A stretch of 64,000 nt of DNA from Pedobacter rhizosphaerae (GTDB taxonomy: Bacteria; Bacteroidota; Bacteroidia; Sphingobacteriales; Sphingobacteriaceae): contig NZ_FOGG01000022.1 of assembly GCF_900111155.1 (NCBI RefSeq), positions 1 to 64,000 of the forward strand. Reading direction: 5' to 3'. The notes under the pieces were generated by a model. It had not been told where the DNA came from. It saw only the letters and a program-made list of their open reading frames with translations, and made no database searches. Shown piece after piece: positions 63,264 to 64,000 of this stretch. Each line of letters begins with the position of its first letter. Within the stretch, counting starts at the first letter, position 1. Position numbers and translations under genes: made by a program.

Positions 63264-64000
63264 ATGAACCATCTTGCTGCATTTGACTATGCCGTCTTTC
63301 TCATTTATTTTATTCTCGTTTCTGGATATGGTTATTGGGTATATCGAAGTAAAAAGAATAAAAGTACCGATACTAAAGATTACTTCCTGGCCGAAGGTTC
63401 TTTAACCTGGTGGGCTATTGGTGCTTCAATTATTGCCTCCAATATTTCTGCAGAGCATTTTATCGGTATGTCTGGTTCGGGCTTTGCCATGGGCTTAGCC
63501 ATTGCCAGTTATGAGTGGATGGCTGCAGCTACCTTAATTATTGTGGCCATATTCTTTTTGCCTATTTACATTAAGAACCACATTTATACCATGCCTCAGT
63601 TCTTATCTAACCGTTATAATAATACGGTAAGTACGCTGATGGCGGTATTCTGGCTCTTGGTTTATGTATTTGTAAACTTAACTTCCATATTCTTTTTAGG
63701 GGCTATTGCGATAGAAACCATCACAGGTGTACCCTTTAGTACTTGTATTATTTTCCTGGCCATCTTCTCTGCCATTATTACCCTGGGTGGGATGAAGGTT
63801 ATTGGATATACCGATGTAATACAGGTGTTGGTTTTAGTTGTAGGGGGCTTAATTACCTGCTACATGGCTTTGAAACTGGTTTCAGAAAAGATGGATGCAC
63901 AAACCGTTTTGGGTGCTTTGCCCTTGCTGCGGGAACAGGCGGGTGACCATTTCCATATGATCTTTTCCAAGGGACACAAATTTTACAATGAACTTCCGGG
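63264..64000 (+). CDS. Sodium:solute symporter (SSS/SGLT family), cut by window end
   Basis: The first 245 codons only; the gene runs past the window. ATG 63264 gives MNHLAAFDYAVFLIYFIL, then the SSS core KDYFLAEGSLTWWAIGASIIASNISAEHFIGMSGSGFA, and further membrane helices (YIKNHIYTMPQFLSNRYNN, ITLGGMKVIGYTDVIQVLVLVVGG). The SAEHFIGMSGSG segment is that of sugar and inositol carriers of the SGLT type. With MIOX in the same regulon, sodium-driven uptake of myo-inositol or a released sugar is likely. A LacI-type site lies 74 bp upstream. Confidence 0.92.
   Translation, partial: MNHLAAFDYAVFLIYFILVSGYGYWVYRSKKNKSTDTKDYFLAEGSLTWWAIGASIIASNISAEHFIGMSGSGFAMGLAIASYEWMAAATLIIVAIFFLPIYIKNHIYTMPQFLSNRYNNTVSTLMAVFWLLVYVFVNLTSIFFLGAIAIETITGVPFSTCIIFLAIFSAIITLGGMKVIGYTDVIQVLVLVVGGLITCYMALKLVSEKMDAQTVLGALPLLREQAGDHFHMIFSKGHKFYNELP

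Overview
The window reads as a chromosomal segment of a Bacteroidota bacterium, most likely a Pedobacter-like member of the Sphingobacteriaceae. The signs are SusC/SusD and other TonB-dependent receptors with an N-terminal carboxypeptidase-regulatory-like domain, many lipoproteins with an SC/AC lipobox near residue 20, TAnnTTTG-type -7 promoter boxes, a LytS/LytTR pair, a TPR-HTH membrane regulator, GH92/GH28/GH89 enzymes and a family sulfatase. Taxonomy is inferred from gene content only. No rRNA, tRNA or CRISPR array was seen.

Layout. 1-340: tail of an IS21-type element (istB end plus four ~24-bp terminal repeats). 406-7911: two Crp/Fnr regulators, a ClC channel with CBS domains, an ATP-grasp protein, a membrane AraC regulator and an azoreductase. 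8502-15508: TPR-HTH regulator, TonB receptor, beta-helix lipoprotein and beta-propeller phytase, a likely phytate/phosphate acquisition unit. 15741-24666: a long structured leader with a 24-codon ORF ending in a Cys-Asn-Cys-Cys-Cys run, then two tandem TlpA-like thioredoxin proteins, YceI, a di-haem peroxidase, a TonB receptor and a DUF4397 lipoprotein. 25247-27282: CPA1 antiporter and a small acetyltransferase. 27775-33413: Cys/His-rich membrane protein, TonB receptor, two DUF4625 lipoproteins, a 36-residue membrane peptide and an AztD-like beta-propeller lipoprotein, a likely zinc-uptake operon, flanked on both sides by related repeat elements. 34073-41243: small proteins, YihY/BrkB, an exported alpha/beta hydrolase, LytS/LytTR, DoxX and an SDR. 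41429-44035: a possible small RNA or leader, a GGCT-like protein and a sulfatase whose C-terminal part is in another frame. 44273-46747: MscS channel.

46969-64000 is a glycan locus. Leftward: inositol oxygenase, SusC, SusD, calcineurin-like phosphatase, HGSNAT-like membrane acetyltransferase and GH89 alpha-N-acetylglucosaminidase. Rightward: LacI regulator, GH28, GH92 and a sodium/solute symporter (cut by the window end). Matching LacI-type operator sequences (core TAAACG) lie about 75-100 bp before inositol oxygenase, GH28, the symporter and the GGCT-sulfatase pair. The enzyme set suggests a substrate holding alpha-mannose, alpha-glucosamine, uronic acid and phospho-inositol, such as plant GIPC sphingolipid head groups or GPI glycans. 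This is inference.

Many long intergenic gaps hold short-word repeat arrays or REP/MITE-like palindromes. Several arrays share words and a common hinge sequence.
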